Shown here: one piece after another, positions 1-8,530 of the stretch
Position numbering within the stretch: position 1 is the stretch's first letter
How the letters are laid out: each line of letters opens with the position of its first letter
Origin: AP-15 sp963762575
Lineage (GTDB): Bacteria > Pseudomonadota > Alphaproteobacteria > ATCC43930 > CGMCC-115725
DNA length: 64,000 nt
NCBI GenBank assembly: GCA_963762575.1
Contig: CAVXLL010000014.1
Span: 62,001 to 126,000 of the forward strand
Direction: 5' to 3'
Notes under the pieces: model-generated
Seen by the model: only the letters and a program-made list of their open reading frames with translations
Told to the model about the DNA's origin: nothing
Databases searched by the model: none
Position numbers and translations under genes: made by a program

Positions 1-2
1 CG

Positions 3-503
3 CCGCTCCTCGCCTATGTCGAGATTTTCCGCTGCACGCCGCTCCTGGTGCAGATCGTCTGGTTCTATTACGCGCTGCCGGTGGTTCTCGGCATCGACAT
101 CCCGGCGCATGTAGCGGCGGTATTGGTGCTGTCGCTCTATACCGGCGCCTTTTACGCCGAGATCATCCGCGGCGGGGTGAATTCGATCGAACGCGGCCAG
201 TGGGATGCGGCGCGCGCGATCGGCATGCGCCGCCGTCAGGTCATGCGACACGTCATCTTGCCACAGGCGGTCAAGCGGATGATCCCGCCCTTCATGAACC
301 AGTCAATCATCCAGCTGAAAAACACCTCGCTGGTGTCGACGATCGCGGTTGCCGATCTGCTCTACCAAGGCACGATCATTACCGCGGCGACCTACCGCCC
401 GCTCGAAGTCTATACGATGGTCGCGATCATCTATTTTCTCGTGCTGTTCCCGCTGACCTTGGCCGCGCAGCAGGTCGAGCGCCGGCTCGCGCGGGCCGAT
501 TAG
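3..503 (+). CDS. Polar amino acid ABC transporter permease (5' end outside window)
   Basis: Inner-membrane permease subunit of a GlnP/HisM-type importer. The open frame runs in from the window edge; the visible part contains the conserved sequence AYVEIFRCTPLLVQI and the EAA loop typical of the family (GQWDAARAIGMRRRQVMRHVILPQA), followed by hydrophobic segments to the C-terminus. The start lies upstream, so only about 166 residues are seen. The ATPase gene begins 4 bases after the stop, which makes them one operon; the substrate-binding protein is not in the window and may lie upstream. Substrate cannot be told from the permease alone. Confidence 0.9.
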   Translation, partial: PLLAYVEIFRCTPLLVQIVWFYYALPVVLGIDIPAHVAAVLVLSLYTGAFYAEIIRGGVNSIERGQWDAARAIGMRRRQVMRHVILPQAVKRMIPPFMNQSIIQLKNTSLVSTIAVADLLYQGTIITAATYRPLEVYTMVAIIYFLVLFPLTLAAQQVERRLARAD

Positions 504-507
504 CCTA

Positions 508-1284
508 TTGATCGAGATCACCGATCTATGGAAGGCATTCGGCGCGGTGCAAGTGCTGAAAAGCGTGTCGCTGCAGGTCGAACGCGGTTCCGTCGTCGCA
601 ATCATCGGACCGAGCGGCTCCGGAAAATCGACGCTGCTGCGCTGCATCAACCTGCTCGAAGAACCCGATCGCGGCCGGATCTGCGTCGGCGAGCGCGAAA
701 TGCGGTTCGGTGAGGGCCGCCGCACCAAGCCGGCCGATCGCGAGCTGTCGGCGTTTCGTGCCGCGACCGGCATGGTCTTCCAGCATTTCAACCTGTTCCC
801 GCACATGACAGCGCTCGGCAACGTCATGGCGGGGCCGACGATCGTCAAGCGGTTGGCGAGGCGCGAGGCGGAGGCTGTCGCCCGCGGCTTGCTCGAAAAG
901 GTCGGTCTCGGCGACAAGGCTGACGCCTATCCCTCGCATCTTTCCGGCGGGCAGCGGCAGCGCGTCGCGATCGCCCGTGCTCTGGCCATGAACCCCGCCG
1001 TCATGCTGTGCGACGAGGTCACCTCGGCGCTCGACCCCGAGCTGGTCGGCGAAGTCTTGGGGGTCATCGAGCAGCTCGCCCGGGAGGGAATGACAATGGT
1101 CATCGTCACCCATGAGGTCGCCTTTGCCCATGAGGTCGCCGATCTGGTGGCCTTTATGAGCGAGGGGGTCATCGTCGAGAGCGGCCCACCCGCACAGCTT
1201 CTCGAAAACCCGCAAAACCCCCGCACCCGCGGCTTTCTCGCCCGGTTTCACCGGTTCATGGGGGGCTTTTCGGCCTCTGGTTGA
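508..1284 (+). CDS. Polar amino acid ABC transporter ATP-binding protein
   Basis: GlnQ/HisP-like ATPase, 258 residues, the usual length. Visible motifs: Walker A GPSGSGKST (near residue 34), Q-loop (VFQHFNLF), signature LSGGQRQRVAIARAL, Walker B VMLCDEVTSALDPE, and the switch histidine in VTHE. It energises import through the permease encoded 4 bases upstream. The start is a TTG with little room for a ribosome binding site, consistent with translational coupling to the permease. There is a small insertion between Walker A and the Q-loop (around residues 65-85) that many family members also carry. Confidence 0.93.
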   Translation: MIEITDLWKAFGAVQVLKSVSLQVERGSVVAIIGPSGSGKSTLLRCINLLEEPDRGRICVGEREMRFGEGRRTKPADRELSAFRAATGMVFQHFNLFPHMTALGNVMAGPTIVKRLARREAEAVARGLLEKVGLGDKADAYPSHLSGGQRQRVAIARALAMNPAVMLCDEVTSALDPELVGEVLGVIEQLAREGMTMVIVTHEVAFAHEVADLVAFMSEGVIVESGPPAQLLENPQNPRTRGFLARFHRFMGGFSASG

Positions 1285-1351
1285 GGGGCCGTGCCGCGCT
1301 GTCGGCCGCGGGGAACTCGCCCCGGCGGCGATCCGTATTTGAGGTCAGGGC

Positions 1352-2086
1352 ATGACCAATAAATTGAACACCATGAGAAAATTATCCCTCCTCGTACCCG
1401 CCTCTGCCGCTCTCCTGGCGCTGAGCCTGGTGCCGGCTCACGGCGCGTCATCCCCGACGATCGAGTGGGTAGACCCGTCGCCCTCTCCGCCGGAAGCTTC
1501 AGCGCCCCTGCCGCCGCGGGAGAGCCCGTCGCCTGCGACCCCGGCGGCATCCTCCCAAACACAGCCGGCCGAGACACTGCCGGCGCCGGCGCAAGGGTCA
1601 TCCCGTCCGCCGCCGGCAAAGCCGCCGCATCGGTTGCCGGCTACTGCCGTTCGCTTACCGCCGGCGCAAGCGCCAGGAAATTCTCCCCTTACCGCCGAAG
1701 CGGCCAACTTTATGAACGCCTACTGGGCCAATGTGGGCGGCAGCAGCGACCAAGTGCTGCCTTACCTCGGTTCCATCTACGCTCCTGTCGTCGATTACTA
1801 CGGGAAGCCGGCGACCCGAGACAGCATTCTCAAAGACAAATGGAATTTTATTCGCCGCTGGCCGATCCGTCAGACCTGGTTGCCGCCGAGCGAGCCCAGT
1901 CCGAGGATTTCCTGCAACGATGCCACCGCGGAATGCGAGATTACGGGAGTTCGGGATTTTGATGCGGTGAGTCCGGAGCGCGGGACTCGCGCTGTCGGGC
2001 TGGTTCGTTACTCTTATACGGTCCGTTTCGCAGAAGGGTTGCCGCAGATCGTCGCCGAAGACAGCAAGGTCGTCTCGCACCAGTGA
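1352..2086 (+). CDS. Secreted proline-rich protein of unknown function
   Basis: 244 residues. The N-terminus has a signal peptide (RKLSLLVPASAALLALSLVPAHGA), then a proline/alanine-rich linker of roughly 80 residues, then a folded C-terminal domain of about 120 residues starting near NFMNAYWANVGG. That domain contains YAPVVDYYGKPATRDSIL and a cysteine pair in SCNDATAECEI, and resembles NTF2-like periplasmic domains found at the C-termini of some rhizobial proteins; this is recollection, not a search. A GAGG sequence at 1341 fits the ATG at 1352; a second ATG at 1373 would give a tighter signal peptide. Stands alone between the ABC operon and a dehydrogenase. Confidence 0.7.
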   Translation: MTNKLNTMRKLSLLVPASAALLALSLVPAHGASSPTIEWVDPSPSPPEASAPLPPRESPSPATPAASSQTQPAETLPAPAQGSSRPPPAKPPHRLPATAVRLPPAQAPGNSPLTAEAANFMNAYWANVGGSSDQVLPYLGSIYAPVVDYYGKPATRDSILKDKWNFIRRWPIRQTWLPPSEPSPRISCNDATAECEITGVRDFDAVSPERGTRAVGLVRYSYTVRFAEGLPQIVAEDSKVVSHQ

Positions 2087-2157
2087 CGGGTGGTCGCGCC
2101 GCCGCCCGAAAGGGCGTAGGCTGGTTCCTCCAAACGTGACGAGGAGCGGAGGAACCG

Positions 2158-3207
2158 ATGCGCGGCGTAGTCTTCACGGGCGGGCGCGAGATCGAGCTGA
2201 TGGAATTTCCGGACCCGACACCGGGTCCCGGCGAGGTCGTCGTCGAAATGAAGGCCTCGGGGATGTGCGGCAGCGATCTGCATCAATATCGCCGCCCGAA
2301 ATCAGGCGGCGAGTTGATCGGCGGCCTGCCGGTGAACCCGAACCCGGTAATCGGCGGGCACGAGCCGTGCGGCATCGTCGCGGCAATCGGCCCCGAGGTC
2401 AGCGAAAAGATGGCGCGCGTCGGCCAGCGCGTCATGGTGCACCATTACAAGGGCTGCACGGTGTGCGAGCACTGCCGCTCGGGCTGGTCGCAGCTGTGCC
2501 AGGAGGAACCCGTCCTCGTCTACGGCAACAACGCCCATGGCGGGCATGCTCGCTACCTGAAGGTGCCGGCCTTCACCCTGGTGCCGCTGCACGACGAGCT
2601 CTCGTTTACCGCCGGGGCGGCGATCTCCTGCGGCACCGGGACCGCCTATGGAGCGCTGCGCCGGCTGAACATCTCGGGCAACGACACGATCGCACTGTTC
2701 GGCCAGGGGCCCGTCGGCCTCTCAGCGACGCAGCTCGCCGCGGCGATGGGGGCGCGCGTCATCGCTCTCGATGTCAGCCCGGAGCGGCTGGAGCGGGCCA
2801 AGGAGTTCGGCGCCTGGGAAACCGTCAACCCGCGCTCCAACGACCCGGTCGGCGCGATCAAGGATTTGACGCATGGCGGCGCCGACTTCACGCTCGACAC
2901 CTCGAGCCAACCCGAGGGGCGCATCTCTGCGGTGCGCAGCGCCAAAGTGTGGGGCACGGTCGCGTTTGTTGGCGAACGCAACAATGTGACGATCGACGTC
3001 AGCCCGGACATGCTGCGTAAGCAGCTGACGATCATCGGCTCCTGGACCTTCTCGTGGCAGGGCCAAGCCGATTGCGCGCGCTTTGTCGTCGAGCGCAAGG
3101 TCGACGTCGACCGCCTCTTCACCCACCAATGGAAGCTCGACCAGGCCGAAGAAGCCTACCGCCTGTTCGACACGCAGACCACCGGCAAAGGCGTGTTTCT
3201 GATGTGA
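2158..3207 (+). CDS. Zinc-dependent alcohol dehydrogenase (MDR family)
   Basis: 349 residues, normal length. Catalytic-zinc ligands are visible in GMCGSDLHQY and GGHEPCG; a structural-zinc lobe is present but compact (CTVCEHCRSGWSQLC). The NAD(P)-binding Rossmann motif is GQGPVGLSATQLAAAMGA near residue 185, followed by an acidic residue at the end of the second strand (ALDVSPERL), which favours NAD. It oxidises an alcohol or polyol; the substrate is not deducible. A good Shine-Dalgarno (GGAGG) precedes the ATG. Monocistronic by context. Confidence 0.9.
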   Translation: MRGVVFTGGREIELMEFPDPTPGPGEVVVEMKASGMCGSDLHQYRRPKSGGELIGGLPVNPNPVIGGHEPCGIVAAIGPEVSEKMARVGQRVMVHHYKGCTVCEHCRSGWSQLCQEEPVLVYGNNAHGGHARYLKVPAFTLVPLHDELSFTAGAAISCGTGTAYGALRRLNISGNDTIALFGQGPVGLSATQLAAAMGARVIALDVSPERLERAKEFGAWETVNPRSNDPVGAIKDLTHGGADFTLDTSSQPEGRISAVRSAKVWGTVAFVGERNNVTIDVSPDMLRKQLTIIGSWTFSWQGQADCARFVVERKVDVDRLFTHQWKLDQAEEAYRLFDTQTTGKGVFLM

Positions 3208-3349
3208 CGGGACGGCGAAGTAGCGAAATTCGCCGATAGCCGCTTGCTGGTCACGACTTGCGCATGCATGATCCTCCTCGAACGCGATGTCCCGCGTTCG
3301 CTATGATCGCGCCGGTAGCGCTAGCCACCCGCTTCGGAGGAACACGATA

Positions 3350-3805
3350 GTGCGGTCCTACGGCGCTGCGACCCTTCGCACGAAGAGCGCCTGGCTGCTG
3401 GGTAGTCTGATCCTCCTAGCTGGGTGTCACATTCAGCTGGTCAGCGACTATGACGAACAGTTTGTGAAGACTGCTTCGGAGATCCAAAAAGAGGTCGACA
3501 CCCTGCTGCAAGACCAACGCAATCCGGTCAAAGGAGCCGATCTCAGTTACGAAGCCAGCAAGCCGGCATATAACAAGATCGAGGTCGATCTGAGTTCTCT
3601 TCTCACGTTGGCCCAGTCGCACAGCATGAATGATCCGACGATCAACGAGGTAAACAAGTTGATAGATACAGTACGCGGGCTGGAGAGGATTCATCAGCGT
3701 GATAACCGATTACCGCCCTTTGTAATCGATACCGAGCAGGCCGCGATCCGCGACCAGATCAGCTCGATTATAAGGACAGAGAACGCCAAAAAAGCGGGGA
3801 CATGA
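3350..3805 (+). CDS. Small lipoprotein of unknown function
   Basis: About 151 residues from a GTG start chosen because GGAGG lies about 10 bases upstream. The N-terminus is a lipoprotein signal with lipobox LLAGC, so the mature protein is probably lipidated and membrane anchored. The rest is mostly helical and charged, with no recognised domain. The next small gene starts about a dozen bases after the stop, so the two look co-transcribed. Lipoproteins of this size with helical bodies often accompany small toxin-like or phage-derived modules, but nothing here proves that. Confidence 0.65.
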   Translation: MRSYGAATLRTKSAWLLGSLILLAGCHIQLVSDYDEQFVKTASEIQKEVDTLLQDQRNPVKGADLSYEASKPAYNKIEVDLSSLLTLAQSHSMNDPTINEVNKLIDTVRGLERIHQRDNRLPPFVIDTEQAAIRDQISSIIRTENAKKAGT

Positions 3806-3817
3806 GGGAGAATGGCT

Positions 3818-4132
3818 ATGGATGTCGCGAGCGTCTCAAAAAATATGTTCGACGCGGCGCAAAAGGCCGCCGGGAACACATGGGGCGAAATCCAGCATGA
3901 CTTCGCTTCGGACCTGGGTGGCGTGCTGCGGAGCGCTGCCAGGATTGAAGAAAAATTGAAAGCCGGCGAACTCAGTGAGGCCGACGCCGAGGAACTGCTG
4001 CGAGCGCAAAGCAATACTCTGTTCATCCTGAGTTAAGAGGCGGAAGTCGAAGCTGAAGTGGTCGCGCAGAACGCCATCAATGCCGCGATCGACGTGTTGT
4101 GGACGGCGGTAAAGGTTGCGGCGAAGATCTGA
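3818..4132 (+). pseudogene. Small helical protein gene interrupted by an in-frame TAA
   Basis: Reading starts at ATG 3818 (AGGGAG about 7 bases upstream; ATG 3812 is also in frame) and encodes a helical acidic protein containing EEKLKAGELSEADAEELLRAQ. A TAA at 4034-4036 stops it at 72 residues, yet the same frame stays open for 31 further codons with plausible protein sequence (EAEVEAEVVAQNAINAAIDV) until TGA at 4130. The downstream part reads like the hydrophobic C-terminal helix found in similar small alphaproteobacterial proteins. I infer a nonsense change in a gene of about 104 codons. Product function is unknown. Confidence 0.55.
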
Positions 4133-4158
4133 GTATCGAGAACCGGAGGAGAAGAACA

Positions 4159-5394
4159 ATGGCGCGTGAAGGTTATCTGATCATGGATAGCGACCTGCAC
4201 ATGATGGAGCCCGATGACTTGTGGGCCCGCTATCTCGACGGGCCGCACCGGGCGAACCCGCCGCGTTTCTTTGGCGGGCAGCAACGCCAGCTGGCCCAGA
4301 CTTCGGAAGACAAGGGCAACGCCGACGCCATCATGGGAATGGAAGTTCAGGGCTTGGCGATCCCGGCGCACGCCAACGCGCAGGGCGCGACCGCCTCCAG
4401 CCGCGAGCTCAGACGCCGCAGCCGCGCCCGTCACCCGCATTTCAATGTGGCGCGGGCGCGCGGGTTCGATCCCGCTTCCACCTTGACGGCGATGGACATC
4501 GAAGGGATCGACGTCGCCGTCATGTACGGCACGCGCGGCCGGCAGATCCTGTGCCACGACGATCTGGCGCCGGATTACGCGGCGGCGCTCGCGCGGGCCT
4601 ACAACAGTTGGGCGGCCGATTATTGCAAGACCGATCCGCAGCGCCTCAAATTCGCGGCGCAGATCGCGATGCACGACATTCCGAGCGCTGTCGAGGAGGC
4701 GCGCCGGTCCGTCACCGAGCTGGGCGCCGTCGCCGTCATTGGCACGCCGAACCCGGTAAACGGCCAGCACCTGCACGACGAGGCCTGCGAGCCGTTATGG
4801 AACGAGCTCGCGCTGCTCAATGTGCCGATCGGCTATCACCCGACCGGCAACACCTCGCTGAAGGACGACGCCGGGCGGCGTTATGTCGGGCACGCCAATT
4901 TCCACCCGATCGCGCACGCCATCCGCAACCCGGTCGAGCTGATGGGCGCAATCGCCAGCATGACCACCGGCGGCGTGCTGGAACGCCATCCGACACTGCG
5001 CTGCGCCTTTCTCGAAGGGACGGCCGGGTGGCTCTACTGGTGGCTGTGGCGGCTGGACGACCAGTGGGAAAAGTTCGGGCCGGGCTGCGAGCGCCAGATC
5101 TCGATGCTGCCGAGCGAGTATTTCAAGCGCCAATGCTACATCGCGCTCGATGTCGACGAGGAGCCCGCCGTCGACGTCGTCAACAAGCTGGGGGCGGAAT
5201 ATTTCGTCGTATCGTCCGACTATCCGCATTCCGACGGCGCATTCCCTGAGGCGATCGAGCAGTTCCTGAGCCTGCCGCTCAATGACGAGCAGCGTCGCAA
5301 GATCCTGTGGGAGAATTGCGCGCGCCTCTACGACATCGCCACTCCGGCGGCACCGCTGACCAGGGATCAGCCGAGCGTTTCCGCCGCCGAGTAG
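4159..5394 (+). CDS. Amidohydrolase 2 family metal-dependent hydrolase/decarboxylase
   Basis: 411 residues. TIM-barrel amidohydrolase of the ACMSD/gamma-resorcylate decarboxylase type: the first metal motif is DSDLHMMEPDDLW near the N-terminus, a histidine lies in the barrel at GYHPTG, and the catalytic aspartate region is SSDYPHSDG near residue 355. GGAGGAGAA just before ATG 4159 fixes the start. Family members hydrolyse or decarboxylate aromatic and related acids; the substrate here is not deducible. It stands alone downstream of the small lipoprotein pair. Confidence 0.88.
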   Translation: MAREGYLIMDSDLHMMEPDDLWARYLDGPHRANPPRFFGGQQRQLAQTSEDKGNADAIMGMEVQGLAIPAHANAQGATASSRELRRRSRARHPHFNVARARGFDPASTLTAMDIEGIDVAVMYGTRGRQILCHDDLAPDYAAALARAYNSWAADYCKTDPQRLKFAAQIAMHDIPSAVEEARRSVTELGAVAVIGTPNPVNGQHLHDEACEPLWNELALLNVPIGYHPTGNTSLKDDAGRRYVGHANFHPIAHAIRNPVELMGAIASMTTGGVLERHPTLRCAFLEGTAGWLYWWLWRLDDQWEKFGPGCERQISMLPSEYFKRQCYIALDVDEEPAVDVVNKLGAEYFVVSSDYPHSDGAFPEAIEQFLSLPLNDEQRRKILWENCARLYDIATPAAPLTRDQPSVSAAE

Positions 5395-5466
5395 CCCCTC
5401 GCTCTGCCCCTCTCCCCGCCTCGCGGGAATCCACGGCGGCAGGGTCCGGAACTGATCCTCCGGACC

Positions 5467-5480
5467 CCCGCTTCCGCGGG
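5467..5480. repeat. Short intergenic palindrome CCCGC-TTCC-GCGGG
   Basis: Perfect 5-bp inverted repeat with a 4-base loop, in a C-rich intergenic stretch (5395-5515) between the amidohydrolase gene and the first pntB remnant. Very similar palindromes occur at 10241-10254 and 12468-12481, all in or beside the restriction-modification island, so they look like members of a small intergenic repeat family (REP-like). Confidence 0.45.
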
Positions 5481-5518
5481 CGTGACGAGATAGTTCGAAG
5501 CGTTCCCCAACCTGGGCC

Positions 5519-6100
5519 TTATTCCAGGGCTTGACGATTTCCTCGCACATTTTCTTCGCGTCGCCGAACAGCATCATCGTGTTGTTGCGTAAAAGAGCTC
5601 GTTCTCGACGCCGGCGTAGCCCGACGCCATCGAGCGCTTGACGAAGAGGACGGTCTTGGCGCGCTCGACGTCGAGGATCGGCATGCCGTAGATCGGCGAC
5701 GAGGGGTTTTGGCGGCCGGTTGGTGACATCGTTGGCGCCGATGACAAAGGCGACATCGGTCGAGGCGAAATCGCGATTGATCTCTTCGAGTTCGAAGACC
5801 TCGTCATAGGGGACGTTCGCCCGGCGAGCAGCACGTTCATGTGGCCCGGCATGCGCCCCGCGACCGGATGGATCGCGTACTTCACCGTGTCAAGCCGCAT
5901 GCGCCGGTCCGGCGCCCCTGTTTCGCCTGTTTTATCAGGTCGAGATCAGGTCTTGCCCACTCCCCTTCGGTGAGTTCGTGCCCGTTCAGGGGTGCTCGAT
6001 GCCGTGAGCCTATTCCGGTGGTCGCCCGGCCTGAATAGGAGTTCAGCATCGAAATAACGACCGGCATGTCGGCCCCGCCGATCGGCACGATCAGCAGAAC
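5519..6100 (-). pseudogene. pntB: Decayed 3' fragment of pntB (remnant A)
   Basis: On the minus strand, 5519-5880 aligns with the last ~365 bases of the full-length pntB (13484-13850), including HPVAGRMPGHMNVLL, SPIYGMPILDVERAKTVLF and SGYAGVENELFY. Several one-base losses (for example at 5589, where GCGGTAG has become GCGTAA, and in the segment around 5706-5735) break the frame. A second short piece, about 6030-6095, matches 14206-14285 (VPIGGADMPVVISMLNSYSG), so some 340 bases between the two parts have been lost or replaced. No functional product is possible. It marks the left edge of the accessory island. Confidence 0.88.
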
Positions 6101-6492
6101 CAGCGACACACAAGGGTCAGCCCTGACGCTGCGGCCGCCTCGGTCCACGGTAGCCGCACGAGCCCCGAGCGGGAGCTTCCTGATAATGCAGAAAAATAAC
6201 AGGAGGCTACCCAGTATAGACGGCGGAATTCCTCGCCTTTTCCGGGCACAAAAACGCACGACCAGGAAGCGCGGGAATAGTCCGACAGAAATTCAACGTG
6301 AATATGCGCGAAGATAGCATCCTTGGCTCCGAAACTTCTTCAAACGGAGTGGCCCATAACACGCGTTTACGGCGAATTTCCGGACGCTGTGTCGCCGGTA
6401 GGAGCGCGGTGCTTTGACGTGCGCCCCATCCCCTAGCCACAGGTGCTCCGAGCTGAAAGACGGGACCCGGGCGCCTTCGTTGACTTCCGCCC
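6101..6492. other. Intergenic stretch without a recognisable gene
   Basis: Lies between pntB remnant A and the end of the unknown fourth hsd-operon gene. I see no coding frame with protein-like composition, no RNA gene and no clear terminator. It is the most likely place to look for the left island boundary. Confidence 0.5.
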
Positions 6493-7368
6493 CTATCGGT
6501 CATCCCCGCCGAAGGCATGGAGGCAGCCATACAGCCCAACGAAAACAAGGGCTGCCAGAAGCGTATCCTCCTTTCGAAGTTCACGGCAGACGCAATCCGC
6601 GTTCCCAAAGTGACGGATGTTGGGGTAATTGTTTGCGAACGAATATGCCCTGTCGAAAATATTGGCAAAGTCGTTGCTGGGGAAACGGTTGTCTGTCCGC
6701 ATCCTGCTCAGGGCGCGAGTAAAATCGTTCGTGTTGCCGTTCGAGACAGACACCAAAGCGCTTTCGGCAAACAGGGAAGCGATGCGGATTACATCCTTCG
6801 CATTGATCTGGCTCCAATCGGTCGAATGGCGCTCCCAGGCGCTTTCGAATGCAGACAAAGCCTCCCGAAGTCTTTCGTCAGCCGTGGCCCTCGCACGGAG
6901 CGTACGGTAAAGTTCATCGACTTCACCGTGCAGAAGGGGTGTCAGCTTCAGCGGCTCGCGATCCAGCCTATAAGGCAGCACGTGCCGCGCAAGGAAACGC
7001 TCCGCGCGATCGCCGAAGTATCGACTGAGTTCAGCATCGTCATATGCACGGAGTGCCTCGTCGATTTCCGAAAGCAGAAGAGCAATTGCCCGTCCTCCGG
7101 TGAAGAACTGAGGCCTGATTCGTCGTAGCGCGGTTCTGGCGTCTCTGGGCAAATCGAGAAAGGTAGCCACGTCGGCCCGTAACCCATCCAGCGCAGGAAG
7201 TTTGCCGGTCCCGACGAATATCTGACGAATGCCGCGCGGGCGCACGAGCATCACACGCACGATCTCGATTGGCAGATCGGGATATCTGTCGCGGTATCGA
7301 TCGAACAGAGGCCGCCAGATCTCCGCACCAGTGTAGCCCCATGCAGCTTGCAGTCGGTCGGACGTCAC
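6493..7368 (-). CDS. Unknown protein, fourth gene of the type I R-M operon
   Basis: 291 residues from a GTG whose last two bases are part of the TGA that ends hsdS (overlap GTGA), so it should be translated by coupling to hsdS. Largely helical; tryptophan- and arginine-rich N-terminal part (QAAWGYTGAEIWRPLFDRY), a central acidic helix (LLSEIDEALRAYDD), and a C-terminal part with NYPNIRHFGN and CVCRELRKEDTLLAALVF. I do not recognise a family. Last genes of hsd operons are often accessory defence or regulatory proteins; the fixed coupling suggests it works with the R-M complex, which is inference. Confidence 0.7.
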   Translation of the reverse strand: MTSDRLQAAWGYTGAEIWRPLFDRYRDRYPDLPIEIVRVMLVRPRGIRQIFVGTGKLPALDGLRADVATFLDLPRDARTALRRIRPQFFTGGRAIALLLSEIDEALRAYDDAELSRYFGDRAERFLARHVLPYRLDREPLKLTPLLHGEVDELYRTLRARATADERLREALSAFESAWERHSTDWSQINAKDVIRIASLFAESALVSVSNGNTNDFTRALSRMRTDNRFPSNDFANIFDRAYSFANNYPNIRHFGNADCVCRELRKEDTLLAALVFVGLYGCLHAFGGDDR

Positions 7369-8530
7369 TCGAACACTTCCGCTGCCAGGGCGGCGGCCGC
7401 GGCTTCAGCCTTTGCCGCGGCAGTGTCGAGCTTGTGGGCTATCGCTTCAAGATCGTGAGCTTCTTGGGCAAAGGCGGTTTGACGTGCGAGCGGGGGCAAT
7501 ATCAAGGATAGCTCTGTTAATACCGCGCTCTCCAGACTTTTGGTTCCGTGCGCCAAGGTTCGAGAGGCCGCGACAGCAGGTAAGCATGCAGCGATTGCAG
7601 TGCCCATCGCAGGAAGCCCGACAACACTGCGCTACTGGGAACCAAGGCCTTCATGTCTTGGTTGAGTGTCACGGGTACAGCATTAAGTCTGATTGGTACC
7701 GTGTGCGCGAGTATCATTCCTCTTACTACAATGAGAATACTCTCCGCCGGGATTAGCTTGGCCGGAGATGCCTCCATCGCGGCTTCTGTAATCTTGTCTT
7801 CGCTATCAACAATGATCGTTGGCTTCATATCCTTAGGGGATACCCACGGGATGTGTCCCCGCCAAAAGTTTGCGTTGGCTTTGGATGGTGTGCCTCCGCC
7901 GGTCAGCTTCGCAATGCTGCCCAAGCTTACCGTCTCCCATCCCTTGGGGTTGGTGGCGGGATCACCGAAGGTGTCAAGGAACAGGGCGGGGATGATGGCG
8001 CGGGCCTTGGCGCGGGCGGTGTCGGCGCGGCGTCTAATGTCCGCCGCCCGGTCCAACAGAGCCACAACTCGCCGCTGCTCCTCCAACGGCGGAGGGCGAA
8101 ATGGGATTGAAAGGAGTGCGTTTGGCAAGAATTGTTGGCGGCTTTTAGTAGCTGCTTGCGCTGCGGTCGCCGTCAACCTTTCCAAATCGGCATGTAATAG
8201 GAAATGCTCCAAAAAACGAAGATCAACTGACCCGTTATATGCAACAAGCTGAACGAATTCCGTAGAACAAATGGCGGATGTAGGATCCGGTTTTTCGATA
8301 TACCAAACGCGTTTTATCCGAGGGTTTATTTTGGATACGAGAACGCACTCGGATGTGATTTTATATTTGTTGCTTCCTATCTGACGGCCAGCCAGATGCT
8401 CCGGCTTCCGACCATTATCGAACCCAGGAATGCTGAAGACGTGAAATTGTCGGTCAGGGTAGGCTACTGGATTGAGGGATGGCGAGGTGATCCGCAAACA
8501 ATCGCCGAGATAGGAAATTTCTGTGTTCAC
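7365..8530 (-). CDS. hsdS: Type I restriction-modification specificity subunit, frameshifted
   Basis: DNA-recognition subunit. GTG start overlaps the hsdM stop (GTGA). The main frame gives 337 residues: first target-recognition domain, a conserved spacer (PPPLEEQRRVVALLDRAADI, about residues 147-166), then a second recognition domain starting near WETVSLGSIAKLTGGGTPS. At about 7555-7575 the frame is lost: the reading ends in unrelated sequence at 7517, while the adjacent frame continues with HGTKSLESAVL and the second conserved region (LPPLARQTAFAQEAHDLEA) to TGA at 7365. One base change would restore a normal HsdS of roughly 388 residues. As read, the second conserved helix needed to bind HsdM is missing. 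Confidence 0.85.

Noticed and set aside
4455..4475. GGTTCGATCC-like tRNA T-loop
   Set aside because: Inside the amidohydrolase coding sequence; no acceptor or anticodon arms around it.
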